Assembly: GCF_002761295.1 (NCBI RefSeq)
Contig: NZ_CP017881.1
Location: 433,087 to 497,086 of the forward strand
Reading direction: 5' to 3'
Origin: Methanohalophilus portucalensis
GTDB taxonomy: Archaea > Halobacteriota > Methanosarcinia > Methanosarcinales > Methanosarcinaceae
DNA length: 64,000 nt
Positions 48,168 to 57,664 of this stretch are shown one piece after another. Below the pieces are notes generated by a model. It worked only from the letters and a program-made list of their open reading frames with translations, was not told where the DNA came from and did no database searches. The stretch's first letter is position 1. Each line of letters begins with the position of its first letter. Position numbers and translations under genes: made by a program.

Positions 48168-48848
48168 ATGGAACCAAAAGAAGTTTATCCAGATGAAAGG
48201 CTATTGAATAAGCAAAAATATCACTGGGAAAATGTATTTTTAAATTACAGTTCTAAATTCGGCTATGAACCAAGCGAATCTGCTAAAAGAGCAGTCAATT
48301 TTTTTAATAATAGAGGACTTACAAAAATACTCGAACTTGGAGCCGGTCAGGGCAGAGATTCCCTTTATTTTGCAAAAAAAGGGTTGGAGGTTTTTTCTGT
48401 TGACTATTCTAAACAAGGACTTAAGTGTATTTAGCAAGAGGCACTGAAAACTAATCTGTCTGGAAGAATAAATCTTTTGCAACATGATGTTAGGTATCCT
48501 CTGCCATTTGAAGATTCATCCTTCGATGCATGTTATTCACATATGCTCTATTGCATGCCAATTAGGTTTTCTGAATTGGCTGCAATGTCTAAAGAAATCA
48601 GAAGAGTTCTTAAACCCAGTGGATTGAATATATACACTGCAAGGCATGTAGGTGACCCGCAATATAAAACAGGAATCCACAGGCTTGAAGATATGTGGGA
48701 GATAAAAGGAGGATTCATCGTTCATTTCCTGAACAGAGAAAAGATTGGTTATCTTTCAGAAGGATATAAGATCATTGACATAAAGGAATTTGAAGAAGGT
48801 CAACTTCCCAAAAAGATGTATATGGTATCCCTTGAGAAAGAGAGGTAA
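48168..48848 (+). CDS. SAM-dependent methyltransferase with in-frame UAG codon 89
   Basis: 226 residues if UAG 48432-48434 is read. ILELGAGQGRDSLYFAKKGL near residue 58 is the SAM loop and SVDYS the acidic residue on strand 2. After UAG the same frame continues with QEALKTNLSGRINLLQHDV and PLPFEDSSFDACYSHML, motifs II and III of class I methyltransferases. UAG replaces a position that is usually Lys or polar in the helix after strand 2. A truncated 88-residue product would lack half of the fold. Its substrate is unknown. It is the last gene of the island. Confidence 0.78.
48432..48434 (+). other. In-frame UAG in the SAM methyltransferase gene
   Basis: UAG stands between KQGLKCI and QEALKTNLSG in an amphipathic helix. 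AAG or CAG would give UAG by one substitution. Confidence 0.7.
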
Positions 48849-49240
48849 GAAAGTTAATCGTAAACGATTTCCTAGAAACTAAATATAATAATTCTAAAAA
48901 GCTCACTCTTATCGACAATAAATACGAAACTATCCACAAATTGTATAAAAAATAATTTATCTACATTTTCTTGTTTTATCAATGTGCTAGCCTATAATTA
49001 TAATATAGATTATTTTATAGAAAATTTTCATCTTGGAGATAGGCGGATATTTATCTAAATAGAAAGAATATCTGAATATAATTGGATATTTTCCATGCAT
49101 ATGGCTGTAATGGCACAAAATATATAACCCATGTGCCTTTAATTAGCACCACTTCGCCACTACAGGGAATCTCCCAACGTTCATACCTGTAACTTTATCG
49201 CCACTTTAAATTCAAATCAAAATAATAAGGAGTAATCATA
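48849..49240. other. Intergenic region with rpsO promoter
   Basis: 392 nt, AT-rich, no ORF. It holds the rpsO promoter (TATA at 49117-49127) and a leader of about 90 nt. I see no RNA gene or repeat. Confidence 0.5.
49117..49127 (+). promoter_or_regulatory. TATA box for rpsO
   Basis: AAAATATATAA, preceded by GCAC, fits an archaeal BRE/TATA promoter. Confidence 0.6.
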
Positions 49241-49699
49241 ATGGCAAAAATGCACACTCGCAGAAAAGGCCAGGCAGGGTCCACAAAACCCATTCGTACA
49301 GAAGTACCCGCATGGTCTTTGCAGGATGCAGAAGAGATCGAAAAGGTGGTTCTTGACTTGTGGAAGCAAGGCAACCCCACCAGTGTCATCGGAATGAAGT
49401 TGAGAGATAATTATGGAGTTCCTGATGTCAAACTCGCTACAGGAAAGAAGCTCACTGCAATCCTGAAAGAAAATGAAGTAGCACCTGGTGTTCCTGAAGA
49501 CCTGTACAATCTTATCGTAAAAGCTATTGGCCTGAGAAAACATGTTGCAGCCAATAACAAAGATGTACATAACAAACGTCCTCTTCAGCTTACTGAATCC
49601 AAAATTCGCAGACTGGTTAAATATTATAAGGCAAACAAAGTCCTTCCAGCCGAATGGAAATACAAACCAGAAACCGCAGAAATGCTTATTACTAAGTAA
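49241..49699 (+). CDS. rps15: 30S ribosomal protein uS15 (archaeal)
   Basis: 152 residues of the archaeal/eukaryotic S15 form. [14 protein letters not shown] at the start, an N-terminal extension of about 60 residues, and the core helices ending [14 protein letters not shown]. Binds 16S rRNA in the small subunit. GGAG lies 8 nt before ATG. Confidence 0.97.
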   Translation: MAKMHTRRKGQAGSTKPIRTEVPAWSLQDAEEIEKVVLDLWKQGNPTSVIGMKLRDNYGVPDVKLATGKKLTAILKENEVAPGVPEDLYNLIVKAIGLRKHVAANNKDVHNKRPLQLTESKIRRLVKYYKANKVLPAEWKYKPETAEMLITK

Positions 49700-49701
49700 A
49701 C

Positions 49702-49731
49702 GAGGATTTGCATAAATCCTCAACCTTTTTT
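49702..49731 (+). terminator. Hairpin terminator after rps15
   Basis: GAGGATTT, loop GCAT and AAATCCTC form a perfect 8-bp stem, with a T-rich run (49725-49731) after it. Confidence 0.75.
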
Positions 49732-49910
49732 GAATTTAGTTCTGTTTTTTTCCTGCTGTATATCTTCGGTTAATTGCCATTTATTAAAGGCAATGTGAAG
49801 ATAAAACCACACAAATCAATAGAAGTATAAATGTGTGCTGCATAATGCGTCCTGTAATATCAAAATACTCCATTTATAATTAGCATATGTGGACTGGCAG
49901 GTGAAAGTTT

Positions 49911-51233
49911 TTGGAAAAATTGCGACCCATTGCAAAACGGGCATCTGAAAAAATCAGTGAATACTCACGTGTAAGGCTCATATCCCATAATGATGCAGAC
50001 GGGATTACCGCAGCAGCTGTAATGTGCCATGCCCTGCTGAGGGAAGATATAGTTTTCCATGCAAGCATTGTAAGCCGGCTAGATGAAAATGTTGTGGAAA
50101 CAGTTAACAATAGCACTGATGATGGTGATCTCGTACTTTTCTGTGACATGGGAAGCGGCCAGCCTGAATTGATTGAAAAAGTCAAAAATGACACCCTTAT
50201 AATAGACCACCACGCACCCGTGGGTGACACAACGGCACACATAATGGTAAACCCTCATCTTGCAGACATAGATGGTGCTTACTATATGTGCGCCTCAACC
50301 ACTGCTTATGTTGTCGCAACAGAACTTAATCCCGAAAATAAAGAGCTTGCAGGGCTTGCAATTGCAGGTGCCATAGGGGATAAGCAACTTTTTGACAGGG
50401 AGAATGGCCTGATCCTGAAAGAAGGAATTGAACATGGCTCTGTTTCCATAAGAAAAGGATTAAAGATCGGAGATGGTGATCTGGCAGAAGTGCTGGAAAG
50501 AACACCTGAACCCTACCTTGATATAACAGGTGAAAAAGAAAAGATCGCAAACTTCCTTAATATTCTGGGTATCAGCGGCCCAATCGAGGAACTTGATGAA
50601 AACCAGATGAAAAAACTTACTTCTGCCGTGGCACTTAAACTGACAAAAACAGCCAGTCCTGAAGCGATTGATGCCAGTATCGGTGAAGTCTGCATTCTCA
50701 ATCATGAGACTATACCAAATGTCTACGATATGGTTACCCTGCTCAATTGCTGTGGCAAACTTGAACGTGGGGGTCTTGCCCTTACTGCCTGTCTGAGAGA
50801 TGAAAAGGCTGCAGAAGAAGGCTGGAAGATTGCGGAACAATACCAGCAAGTTTTGATGGGACAAATCAAAAAGGCAGAAAAGAAGATTCAAAAACGGCAG
50901 CATCTCAGGTATATTCAGGGAGAAGACATGGAAGCCACCGGTATGATCGCAGGTGTTGTCATCAGGTACATTCACCCAGATCTGCCCTTCATTGCCCTGA
51001 ACAAAGTTGATGATGTTGTTAAAATTTCAGGAAGAGGAACCCGCAAACTTGTAGACAACGGACTGGATCTTGCAGTTGCCTTAAGAGAGGCAGCCTCCGG
51101 AGTAGGAGGTAGCGGAGGGGGACATAACATAGCATCCGGTGCGGCCATTCCTCCGGGAAGTGAAGATGAATTCCTGAAAGCCCTGGATTCCATTATCGCA
51201 AAACAGATGGGAAACAATGCAGATGAAAATTAA
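49911..51233 (+). CDS. RecJ-like DHH phosphoesterase / ssDNA exonuclease
   Basis: 440 residues. ISHNDADGITAAAVM near residue 26, LFCDMGSGQPELI near 78 and IDHHAPVGD near 95 are the DHH metal motifs. GGSGGGHNIASGAAIP near 400 is the DHHA1 motif. Archaeal RecJ-like proteins (GAN) act with the replication fork. TTG 49911 is the start. It overlaps pcc1 by 17 nt. Confidence 0.85.
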   Translation: MEKLRPIAKRASEKISEYSRVRLISHNDADGITAAAVMCHALLREDIVFHASIVSRLDENVVETVNNSTDDGDLVLFCDMGSGQPELIEKVKNDTLIIDHHAPVGDTTAHIMVNPHLADIDGAYYMCASTTAYVVATELNPENKELAGLAIAGAIGDKQLFDRENGLILKEGIEHGSVSIRKGLKIGDGDLAEVLERTPEPYLDITGEKEKIANFLNILGISGPIEELDENQMKKLTSAVALKLTKTASPEAIDASIGEVCILNHETIPNVYDMVTLLNCCGKLERGGLALTACLRDEKAAEEGWKIAEQYQQVLMGQIKKAEKKIQKRQHLRYIQGEDMEATGMIAGVVIRYIHPDLPFIALNKVDDVVKISGRGTRKLVDNGLDLAVALREAASGVGGSGGGHNIASGAAIPPGSEDEFLKALDSIIAKQMGNNADEN

Positions 51234-51453
51234 AAGCACTCTTAAACTGCCTGTAGGTCAAAGGGGCAAAACAATTATTGAGTCATTAAAGCCGGACAAT
51301 CTTGCGAACATGGAAAGTAAAACCCTCTCCGATGAAAATTCCATAACTTTGAGGACAGAAAAACTTTCCTCTCTGATATCTGTTACGGACGATCTCCTTA
51401 TGAATGCTAAAATTGCCGAAGACCTGGATTTCAGTGGAGCAAAAAATGATTAA
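51217..51453 (+). CDS. pcc1: KEOPS complex subunit Pcc1
   Basis: 78 residues. ESKTLSDENSITLRTEKLSSLISVTDDLLMNAKIAED matches the Pcc1 fold. It is the dimerisation subunit of the KEOPS complex, which makes the t6A tRNA base. It overlaps the RecJ-like gene and the downstream glycosylase gene. Confidence 0.75.
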   Translation: MQMKIKSTLKLPVGQRGKTIIESLKPDNLANMESKTLSDENSITLRTEKLSSLISVTDDLLMNAKIAEDLDFSGAKND

Positions 51454-51982
51454 TTCATTCGAAGATTTAGAGGAGCAAATAAATTCGTGTACTGCATGCC
51501 AACTCCATGAATCTGCAATCCACAAAGTAATAATGAAGGGTGGGAAAAATCCAAAAGTACTTTTCATAGGTGAAGCCCCCGGCAAGAATGAGGATGCAAG
51601 CGGAATACCTTTCTGTGGCAGGGCTGGCAAAATACTGGATGATATGATAGAAGATATGGATATTCAGCAGGATGATTGGGCGGTGATCAATACAGTCAAA
51701 TGCAGACCTCCTGATAACCGCAGGCCCCGTAAAGGAGAACTTGCCTCATGCAGGTCTTTTTTTGAAAGGCAAATCGAAATGCTTGATCCTGATGTGATTA
51801 TTCTGCTCGGAAATACTGCTGAGGAAGCTTTTTTGGGAAACAGGCAACTTCAATGGGGTGAATGCAGGGAAATATACGGGAAAAATGTGGTGAAATTTTA
51901 TCATCCTGCAGCCCTCATCTATACTAAAAGTCGCCAGCCTGAACAGCAAGAGTTTATAGAAAAAAACAGTGCATTATGGTAA
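51449..51982 (+). CDS. Family 4 uracil-DNA glycosylase
   Basis: 177 residues. CTACQLHE near the N-terminus and later cysteines (VKC, ASC) are the 4Fe-4S ligands. VLFIGEAPGKNEDASGIPF is the catalytic loop and YHPAALI the DNA-binding one. It removes uracil from DNA. ATG 51449 follows the GGAG at 51436; the longer reading from 51404 overlaps pcc1. Confidence 0.88.
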   Translation: MNSFEDLEEQINSCTACQLHESAIHKVIMKGGKNPKVLFIGEAPGKNEDASGIPFCGRAGKILDDMIEDMDIQQDDWAVINTVKCRPPDNRRPRKGELASCRSFFERQIEMLDPDVIILLGNTAEEAFLGNRQLQWGECREIYGKNVVKFYHPAALIYTKSRQPEQQEFIEKNSALW

Positions 51983-52104
51983 GTCCGTTCTTTTTCCAAC
52001 ATGCTGGTTTGTGCCATCAGGTAAAACTTATAATAATTAGTAACAATAACTGAGTCGCTGTAAGGACTTTATTAATCATTATTTAATCATTTCGAGGAAA
52101 TATA

Positions 52105-53613
52105 ATGGATCTGGAATTCAGATTAAAAGCTGCCTTCAAAACTAGCGGGGACCCCGCACCCGCCGTAGATGCTATTCAGGAGTTTCTTGAGGGAGAAGCC
52201 CCAAAGGTACTCGCCAAAGGAGCACCAGAAGGGGAAGAAGCAAAAATTAAGAGCTGGAATGTAAAGGATAACCGGATAGACATTGAGATAGTCTCCGGCC
52301 GTTATGTCCGATCCCATGATGCAATTATCAGGCTGCGCAAGCCTCTTGCTGGCAAAATAGGAAAGGAATACCATCTGGGCATCCGGGGTATTGATGTTGA
52401 TGAGTTTGTCATAAAAATGGCTTCCGAAAAATCAGTCGGAGAGCTGAAGATACCACATGTCAGTTCAATGGATTATGATGGGGAATACATCACAATCAAT
52501 CTGGATGTTGGAGAAGCAGAACTTGAAAACCGTGTTCCTGACAGAATACTTACCCTTATGGAAGACAAGATAAGGGAAAAGGTCTATGGCGGCAAGACTG
52601 AACACTGGAACCTTCTATGGCAGAGTGAAAAAAAGGCACACCCATTTGAGAAGGATCCTACTCAGGAAATGCTAGAAAAAGGGTGGATTAAAAGAGGAGC
52701 CAGCAGAGGACAATGGATCCACGGCCCACAGTCCACGAAATTATTCCGAACTTTTGAAAAGATCGTTCTTGAGGAACTTCTTGAACCCCTGGGATACGGG
52801 GAAATGATATTCCCGAAACTTGTACCGTGGGATGTATGGAAAAAATCCGGACATGCCAAAGGGGTCTATCCCGAAATCTACTATGTATGCCCCCCGAAGA
52901 CCCGTGATCCGGAATACTGGGAAGAGGTTGCTGATCACTACAAGGTTACAAAAGAAGTGCCTACAGAACTAATCAAGGAGAAGATAGGCGATCCTATAGG
53001 CGGCCTGTGCTATGCCCAGTGTCCCCCCTTCTGGATGTATTTACAGGGTGAAACTATACCAACAGAATCCTTCCCCCTGAAAGTCTTTGACCGCTCCGGG
53101 ACATCCCACAGGTACGAAAGTGGTGGCATCCACGGCATGGAACGTGTTGATGAGTTCCATCGTATCGAGATTGTCTGGCTGGGTACAAAGGAACAGGTAG
53201 TCAAAGCCTCAGAAGAGCTCCACGAACGCTATATGCATATCTTCAATGAAATCCTGGATCTTGAATGGAGAAAAGCCTGGGTCACACCATGGTTCATGGC
53301 ACAGGAGGGGCTTGCAGGTGTATCGGATGAGCAAAGTGCCGGTACTACAGACTATGAGGCGCCCCTGCCGTACAGGGGAGATGACGGCGAATGGCTTGAG
53401 TTCCAGAACGTGAGTGTCAACGGGGATAAATATCCTTCCGGTTTTAATGTGAAAAGTCAGTCGGGAGAGGAACTCTGGTCCGGATGTTCGGGTGTTGGGC
53501 TGGAAAGGTGGACCTCGGCTTTCCTTGCACAGAAAGGCCTGGATCCGGAAAACTGGCCGGAAGAATTCCGTAAGCGTTTTGGAGAAATGCCTGAAGGAAT
53601 AAGGTTCTTCTAA
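52105..53613 (+). CDS. serS: Seryl-tRNA synthetase, methanogen type (SerS2)
   Basis: 502 residues. The methanogenic type has a different N-terminal domain and a zinc-dependent active site. Recognisable are [18 protein letters not shown] near residue 236, [11 protein letters not shown] (Cys ligand), [11 protein letters not shown] near 307, and [10 protein letters not shown] near 465 (motif 3). GAGG precedes the ATG. It is full length. Confidence 0.95.
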   Translation: MDLEFRLKAAFKTSGDPAPAVDAIQEFLEGEAPKVLAKGAPEGEEAKIKSWNVKDNRIDIEIVSGRYVRSHDAIIRLRKPLAGKIGKEYHLGIRGIDVDEFVIKMASEKSVGELKIPHVSSMDYDGEYITINLDVGEAELENRVPDRILTLMEDKIREKVYGGKTEHWNLLWQSEKKAHPFEKDPTQEMLEKGWIKRGASRGQWIHGPQSTKLFRTFEKIVLEELLEPLGYGEMIFPKLVPWDVWKKSGHAKGVYPEIYYVCPPKTRDPEYWEEVADHYKVTKEVPTELIKEKIGDPIGGLCYAQCPPFWMYLQGETIPTESFPLKVFDRSGTSHRYESGGIHGMERVDEFHRIEIVWLGTKEQVVKASEELHERYMHIFNEILDLEWRKAWVTPWFMAQEGLAGVSDEQSAGTTDYEAPLPYRGDDGEWLEFQNVSVNGDKYPSGFNVKSQSGEELWSGCSGVGLERWTSAFLAQKGLDPENWPEEFRKRFGEMPEGIRFF

Positions 53614-53648
53614 ACTGGATAACCGATTTGTTTATATATGGACATGTC

Positions 53649-53679
53649 TAGTATAGAGGGCCACTAATAGCCTATACTA
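53649..53679 (+). promoter_or_regulatory. Leader hairpin upstream of rps3ae
   Basis: TAGTATAG (53649-53656) and CTATACTA (53672-53679) are perfect 8-bp arms around a 15-nt loop, between a TATA-like TTTATATA near 53630 and the start codon. It would be in the leader RNA and may regulate translation. Confidence 0.45.
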
Positions 53680-53743
53680 TAGAATTTATTAATTACATTG
53701 ATCATCGAAAGAGAAATATCACACTAACACTGGAGGAAATTTA

Positions 53744-54346
53744 TTGGCAAGAAAAGTACAGAGAAAACTGGATAAATGGAAGAACAAAACCTGGTATAAC
53801 ATTGAGACTCCTGAATTTATTGGCAGGACCGTTATTGGGACAACCACTACTGATGAGAGTGAGAAACTGGTTGGAAGGACGATCGAAACCACTGTAGGAG
53901 ACATTACCAATGACTTCTCAAAGCAGAACATCAAACTACGTCTGGCTATCGACAGCGTAACCGGTGACACTGCAAATACTGCTTTCATTGGTCACGAGAT
54001 CACTACAGATTACCTTCGTTCAATTGTAAAACGCCAGACATCCCGTATAGACAACAACCTTGAGGTAACAACCAAGGACGGACGTAAGCTTCGCATCAAG
54101 CCCATTGCATTTACTGTAAAGAGGGCAAGAAGCAGCCAGATAAGAGCAATCCGGGAAATTATGGCAAAAATCGTCCTTGAAAGATCTGCAGAACTTGACT
54201 TTGAACACATTGTCGAGGAAATCGTAACCGGTAAACTTGCAGCCAATATTTACAGGAATGCAAAAACCATCTATCCAATCAGAAGGGTAGAAATACGCAA
54301 GACCGAAGTTCTTCCTGTAAAGGCTAATGCTTCCGCAGCAGCCTGA
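53744..54346 (+). CDS. rps3ae: 30S ribosomal protein eS1 (S3Ae)
   Basis: 200 residues. ARKVQRKLDKWKNKTWYNI at the N-terminus and RSIVKRQTSRIDNN near residue 88 are typical for archaeal/eukaryotic eS1. Start TTG 53744 with GGAGG 7 nt upstream. Confidence 0.95.
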   Translation: MARKVQRKLDKWKNKTWYNIETPEFIGRTVIGTTTTDESEKLVGRTIETTVGDITNDFSKQNIKLRLAIDSVTGDTANTAFIGHEITTDYLRSIVKRQTSRIDNNLEVTTKDGRKLRIKPIAFTVKRARSSQIRAIREIMAKIVLERSAELDFEHIVEEIVTGKLAANIYRNAKTIYPIRRVEIRKTEVLPVKANASAAA

Positions 54347-54364
54347 AATTTGAAAAAATAAAAA

Positions 54365-54398
54365 AGTAGCCTTTCACTTATGAGTGAAATAGGCTACT
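54365..54398. terminator. Bidirectional hairpin terminator between rps3ae and gltX
   Basis: AGTAGCCT and TTCACT on the left pair with AGTGAA and AGGCTACT on the right, with a loop TATG and a 2-nt bulge. It overlaps the end of gltX. A pyrimidine-rich stretch follows on the plus strand and an A-rich one precedes it, so it may end both genes. Confidence 0.65.
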
Positions 54399-56086
54399 AC
54401 TCTCTTTTCTTTTACATCATCTATCCTGCAGAACCCAAAGCGCTCAAACTGCACAACTTTATCTATCTCATTTGCAATTTGTAATTCTCCCAATCCTGTG
54501 AATCTACCTTCAGGAGACAGAACTTCCACTTCCAGATTGTCCTCAGCTACCCACTGGACGATAGGTGGACGTTTTTCCCTGACCTCATCCATTGAATCAC
54601 CAGTATGTTTTGCCTGGAGGGGTTGGGTTGATACAATTTCAATGTTATACAGGTCCTTGAGTCTTAATAGAGACCCGGAAGATAGTTCTTTTGCATCCTC
54701 GCCACTAATATAAACAATATTATCCACTTCTATACTCCTGTTTCCCAGATTTTCCACGGGATGCAGAGGTGGGGTGGCAACAGTGTGTTTTCCGTCTATA
54801 ATCTCAATTTTTTGAGGGTCGGGGACAAAGAAGAAACGCTTTGACTTTGAGTCAATAAGTTTTCGGTTTTCAGAATAAAGGGAATCCATGCTTATACTGA
54901 CATCGGTTTCCCCTACACCCATATCTACCATAAATTTACGCAGGGCCTCTGGTTTGATTCCACGCCTGCGGATTGCCCTGATTGTTGGAAGCCGTGGGTC
55001 ATCCCAGCCGGTGTATTCGCCTTCTTCTATAGATTTCCTCAGTGCACTGGTGCTGAATTTTCCGAATTCATGCATTTTAATGCGGCCCCAGTGTGTTGTT
55101 TTGGGATATTCCCATCCCAGGTAATCATAAATATACTTCTGGCGTTTCTCACTGTCCATCAAATCTTTGCCCCGAATAATATGGGTCATGCCAAGTTCAT
55201 GGTCCTCGATGGCTCCCTCAAAGTCAAGAAGGGGCCATACTACGTATTTATCACCCACTTCCGGGCGGGGGTGTGTAGCTTTTACAATCCTGAAAGCACC
55301 AAAATCCCTTAGTGCAGGGTCCTTATGGTCGATCTCTGTCTTGATACGCAATACAGCAGATTTTTCTTCGTAATCACCCTCAATCATCTTGTGCCAGTAT
55401 TCCAGATTCTTGGCAGGGTCCCTGTCACGATCTGGACAGGAGGTACATGAATCTTTATACTTCTTGAAATCAGCCCCCTCACAGAAGCAGACATAAGCAT
55501 GTCCCATTTCGATAAGTTTGCGGGCATATTCGTAGTAAAGGGTTATTCTGTCTGAGGCCTTTACCACACTGTAAGGCTCGATACCCAGCCACTGACAGTC
55601 ATCCAGGTACCATTCATAGGCTTCAATTAGGGGGCGCTTGGTCTGGGGGTCGGTATCGTCAAAACGTATTATGAAATCCCCTCCATACATTTTGACATAT
55701 TCGGAGTTGATTACCATACCTCTTGCACTACCCAGGGTAGCGGGCCCGTTGGGATTGGGCGCAAAACGCATAACAACCTTTTCCCCTTCTGCAACATCAA
55801 GGGGTTTGAGGCCTTTTTCAGGTTCTTTCTTTGTATTGAGTTCTTCAATAAGTTCAGGTGCGACCTCCTCAAGTCTCTGCTGCCATACATCCGGGTTGCC
55901 TTCTGCGACCTGGTTTATAACTTTCTGTACTTCTGCCGTAACGTCTTTGGCCATGGGACGCAGGTGGGGACACTGTCCCATTACACGACCCATGACAGCG
56001 CCAACCTGGGGAGGTTGTCCGTATTTTACAGCATTTTGCAATGCAAATTTCTCAATCGTTTTTATATCTTCATCCTCTAATGTCAT
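54374..56086 (-). CDS. gltX: Glutamyl-tRNA synthetase, archaeal type
   Basis: 570 residues. FAPNPNGPATLGSARG near residue 112 is the HIGH loop, and KFSTSALRKSIEEGEYTGW near residue 347 is the KMSKS region. C-terminal beta-barrel anticodon domains follow, as in archaeal GluRS and GlnRS. It charges tRNA-Glu and, for the tRNA-dependent route, supplies hemA downstream in metabolism. Confidence 0.95.
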   Translation of the reverse strand: MTLEDEDIKTIEKFALQNAVKYGQPPQVGAVMGRVMGQCPHLRPMAKDVTAEVQKVINQVAEGNPDVWQQRLEEVAPELIEELNTKKEPEKGLKPLDVAEGEKVVMRFAPNPNGPATLGSARGMVINSEYVKMYGGDFIIRFDDTDPQTKRPLIEAYEWYLDDCQWLGIEPYSVVKASDRITLYYEYARKLIEMGHAYVCFCEGADFKKYKDSCTSCPDRDRDPAKNLEYWHKMIEGDYEEKSAVLRIKTEIDHKDPALRDFGAFRIVKATHPRPEVGDKYVVWPLLDFEGAIEDHELGMTHIIRGKDLMDSEKRQKYIYDYLGWEYPKTTHWGRIKMHEFGKFSTSALRKSIEEGEYTGWDDPRLPTIRAIRRRGIKPEALRKFMVDMGVGETDVSISMDSLYSENRKLIDSKSKRFFFVPDPQKIEIIDGKHTVATPPLHPVENLGNRSIEVDNIVYISGEDAKELSSGSLLRLKDLYNIEIVSTQPLQAKHTGDSMDEVREKRPPIVQWVAEDNLEVEVLSPEGRFTGLGELQIANEIDKVVQFERFGFCRIDDVKEKRVVAYFTHK

Positions 56087-56127
56087 CTGGCTGACCTCTA
56101 TAAAATTAAAAACTGATGCAAATACAA

Positions 56128-56427
56128 TTAAATTGAATTTCTTATCTGCTGAATATGAGATGCTTTTGCGATGATGTCGGATATTTGTCCGTCAAAATCT
56201 TCAAGGAATTTTTCCGTATTCTCACCGGCAACTGCTCCGTGTGATGAAGGCCTGATGAGATGTTCCTGTTCAAGTACTCGCAATGAATATCTTACTTTAT
56301 GGGTTGGCATCCCGGTTTCATCCGAAAGTTTAAGGATGCCGATCGGACCTTCCTCAATAACCTTCCTGAGAACGATAAGATGTCTTTCAGTTAATTCAAG
56401 TTCCCTGTAAATTTGATCAAAAAGCAT
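56128..56427 (-). CDS. Winged-helix transcriptional regulator
   Basis: 99 residues. TERHLIVLRKVIEEGPIGILKLSDETGMPTHKVRYSLRVLEQEHLI is a complete winged helix. The target is unknown. The start overlaps the stop of the FAH-family gene (TAATG), so the two are coupled; the regulator may control this pair. Confidence 0.75.
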   Translation of the reverse strand: MLFDQIYRELELTERHLIVLRKVIEEGPIGILKLSDETGMPTHKVRYSLRVLEQEHLIRPSSHGAVAGENTEKFLEDFDGQISDIIAKASHIQQIRNSI

Positions 56428-57152
56428 TATGATACCTCATTGGATAATGTGCCTATACCCTCAATGGTTACGTCTACGGAATCACCGGAATTAAGTTCAC
56501 CTACACCCGGAGGGGTACCAGTGGCAATTACGTCTCCCTTTTCAAGGGTCATTACGGAGGATATGAATTCTATCAGAAAATCAACATCGAATATCAATCT
56601 GGAAGTTGATGAATTCTGTCTGGTCATGCCATTAACACTGCACTTAATGTTTGCTGCAGAAGCATTGAATTCTTCCACAGGAGTTATGAATGGGCCAATC
56701 GGGGAAAAAGTATCAAAACCTTTTGCCCTGGTCCACTGCCCGTCCTTTTGCTGAAGATCACGGGCTGTTACATCATTAAAACATGTGTATCCTTCGATGA
56801 AACTTTGTGCTTTTTCAGCATGAATACCGTGGCATTGCTGTCCTATGACAACAGCAAGTTCTGCTTCATAATCAACACGATTACTGCAGGAAGGATAGAT
56901 AATATTTGCACCATGGCCGGTTACAGAAGATGGGGGTTTCATGAAAATTATTGGTTCATCCGGGATGTCCATGTCCAGTTCTTTGGCGTGATCAATATAA
57001 TTTAACCCCACACAGATAATTTTGGAAGGACTTGAAGGCGCAAGTATATCAAGTGAATTAACATCATAAACATCTCCTCCGGGAGATATTACTCTTTCAC
57101 CCTGTACATTACCCTCAAATATCTCATTACCGTGTTTGAATTTTCCGATCAT
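56427..57152 (-). CDS. Fumarylacetoacetate hydrolase family protein
   Basis: 241 residues. DYEAELAVVIGQ near residue 100 and FMKPPSSVTGHG near 68 are the metal and substrate site of the family, and FVDFLIEFISSVMTLEKGDVIATGTPPGVG is the late signature. Members act on oxaloacetate, acylpyruvates or hydroxypentenedioate. The substrate is unknown. ATG 57152 chosen with AAGTGGAT just upstream; GTG 57161 is also in frame. Confidence 0.82.
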   Translation of the reverse strand: MIGKFKHGNEIFEGNVQGERVISPGGDVYDVNSLDILAPSSPSKIICVGLNYIDHAKELDMDIPDEPIIFMKPPSSVTGHGANIIYPSCSNRVDYEAELAVVIGQQCHGIHAEKAQSFIEGYTCFNDVTARDLQQKDGQWTRAKGFDTFSPIGPFITPVEEFNASAANIKCSVNGMTRQNSSTSRLIFDVDFLIEFISSVMTLEKGDVIATGTPPGVGELNSGDSVDVTIEGIGTLSNEVS

Positions 57153-57274
57153 GTTATCCACTTGCTAATAATAAAGAGGTGCATTGTCCTAGCAGACAAA
57201 TTATGAAGATATGGTATAAATATAAATCCTTTTTCTTATCAATTCCGGCAAATGAGCGCCGGTTTGGCCAGAGT

Positions 57275-57661
57275 ATGACCAATAAGGAAAACTTATTTGA
57301 CTGTTTGGAAAGAATACTTTATTGGGGAGTGGATATGAACGATCTTTACTGCACAGAAGAAATAAACCATGTACTCAGGTATGTGAATAACATCCCGATT
57401 TCGGGTAGATATCGGACAGAACTGGTACGATGGATAAATACCTATCTTGATGAAGAAAATGTCGAAAAAAGCCTTATAAGTAAAAAGGATACATTTGACA
57501 TGTCGGTAAAACAGGCAGCGCAAAGGGATCTTGAACTAACCATCCTTTTTGCCAAAAAAGAAGACAGGACCAATTCAGGAATAATTTTTCTGGAAGGGGA
57601 ATTGCTTTTTCTGTTTAACCTGCTCTATGAAAAGGTGAAGGCACAAAAACTTGCTGCCTGA
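57275..57661 (+). CDS. Small hypothetical protein
   Basis: 128 residues if started at ATG 57275. No family recognised. It looks soluble and helical, with LFDCLERILYWGVDMNDLYC at the start and EGELLFLFNLLYEKVK at the end. ATG 57335 has GGGGAG nearby and is an alternative start; ATG 57179 and 57203 are also in frame. A TATA-like TATAAATATAAA lies at 57214-57225. Confidence 0.6.
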   Translation: MTNKENLFDCLERILYWGVDMNDLYCTEEINHVLRYVNNIPISGRYRTELVRWINTYLDEENVEKSLISKKDTFDMSVKQAAQRDLELTILFAKKEDRTNSGIIFLEGELLFLFNLLYEKVKAQKLAA

Positions 57662-57664
57662 TAA

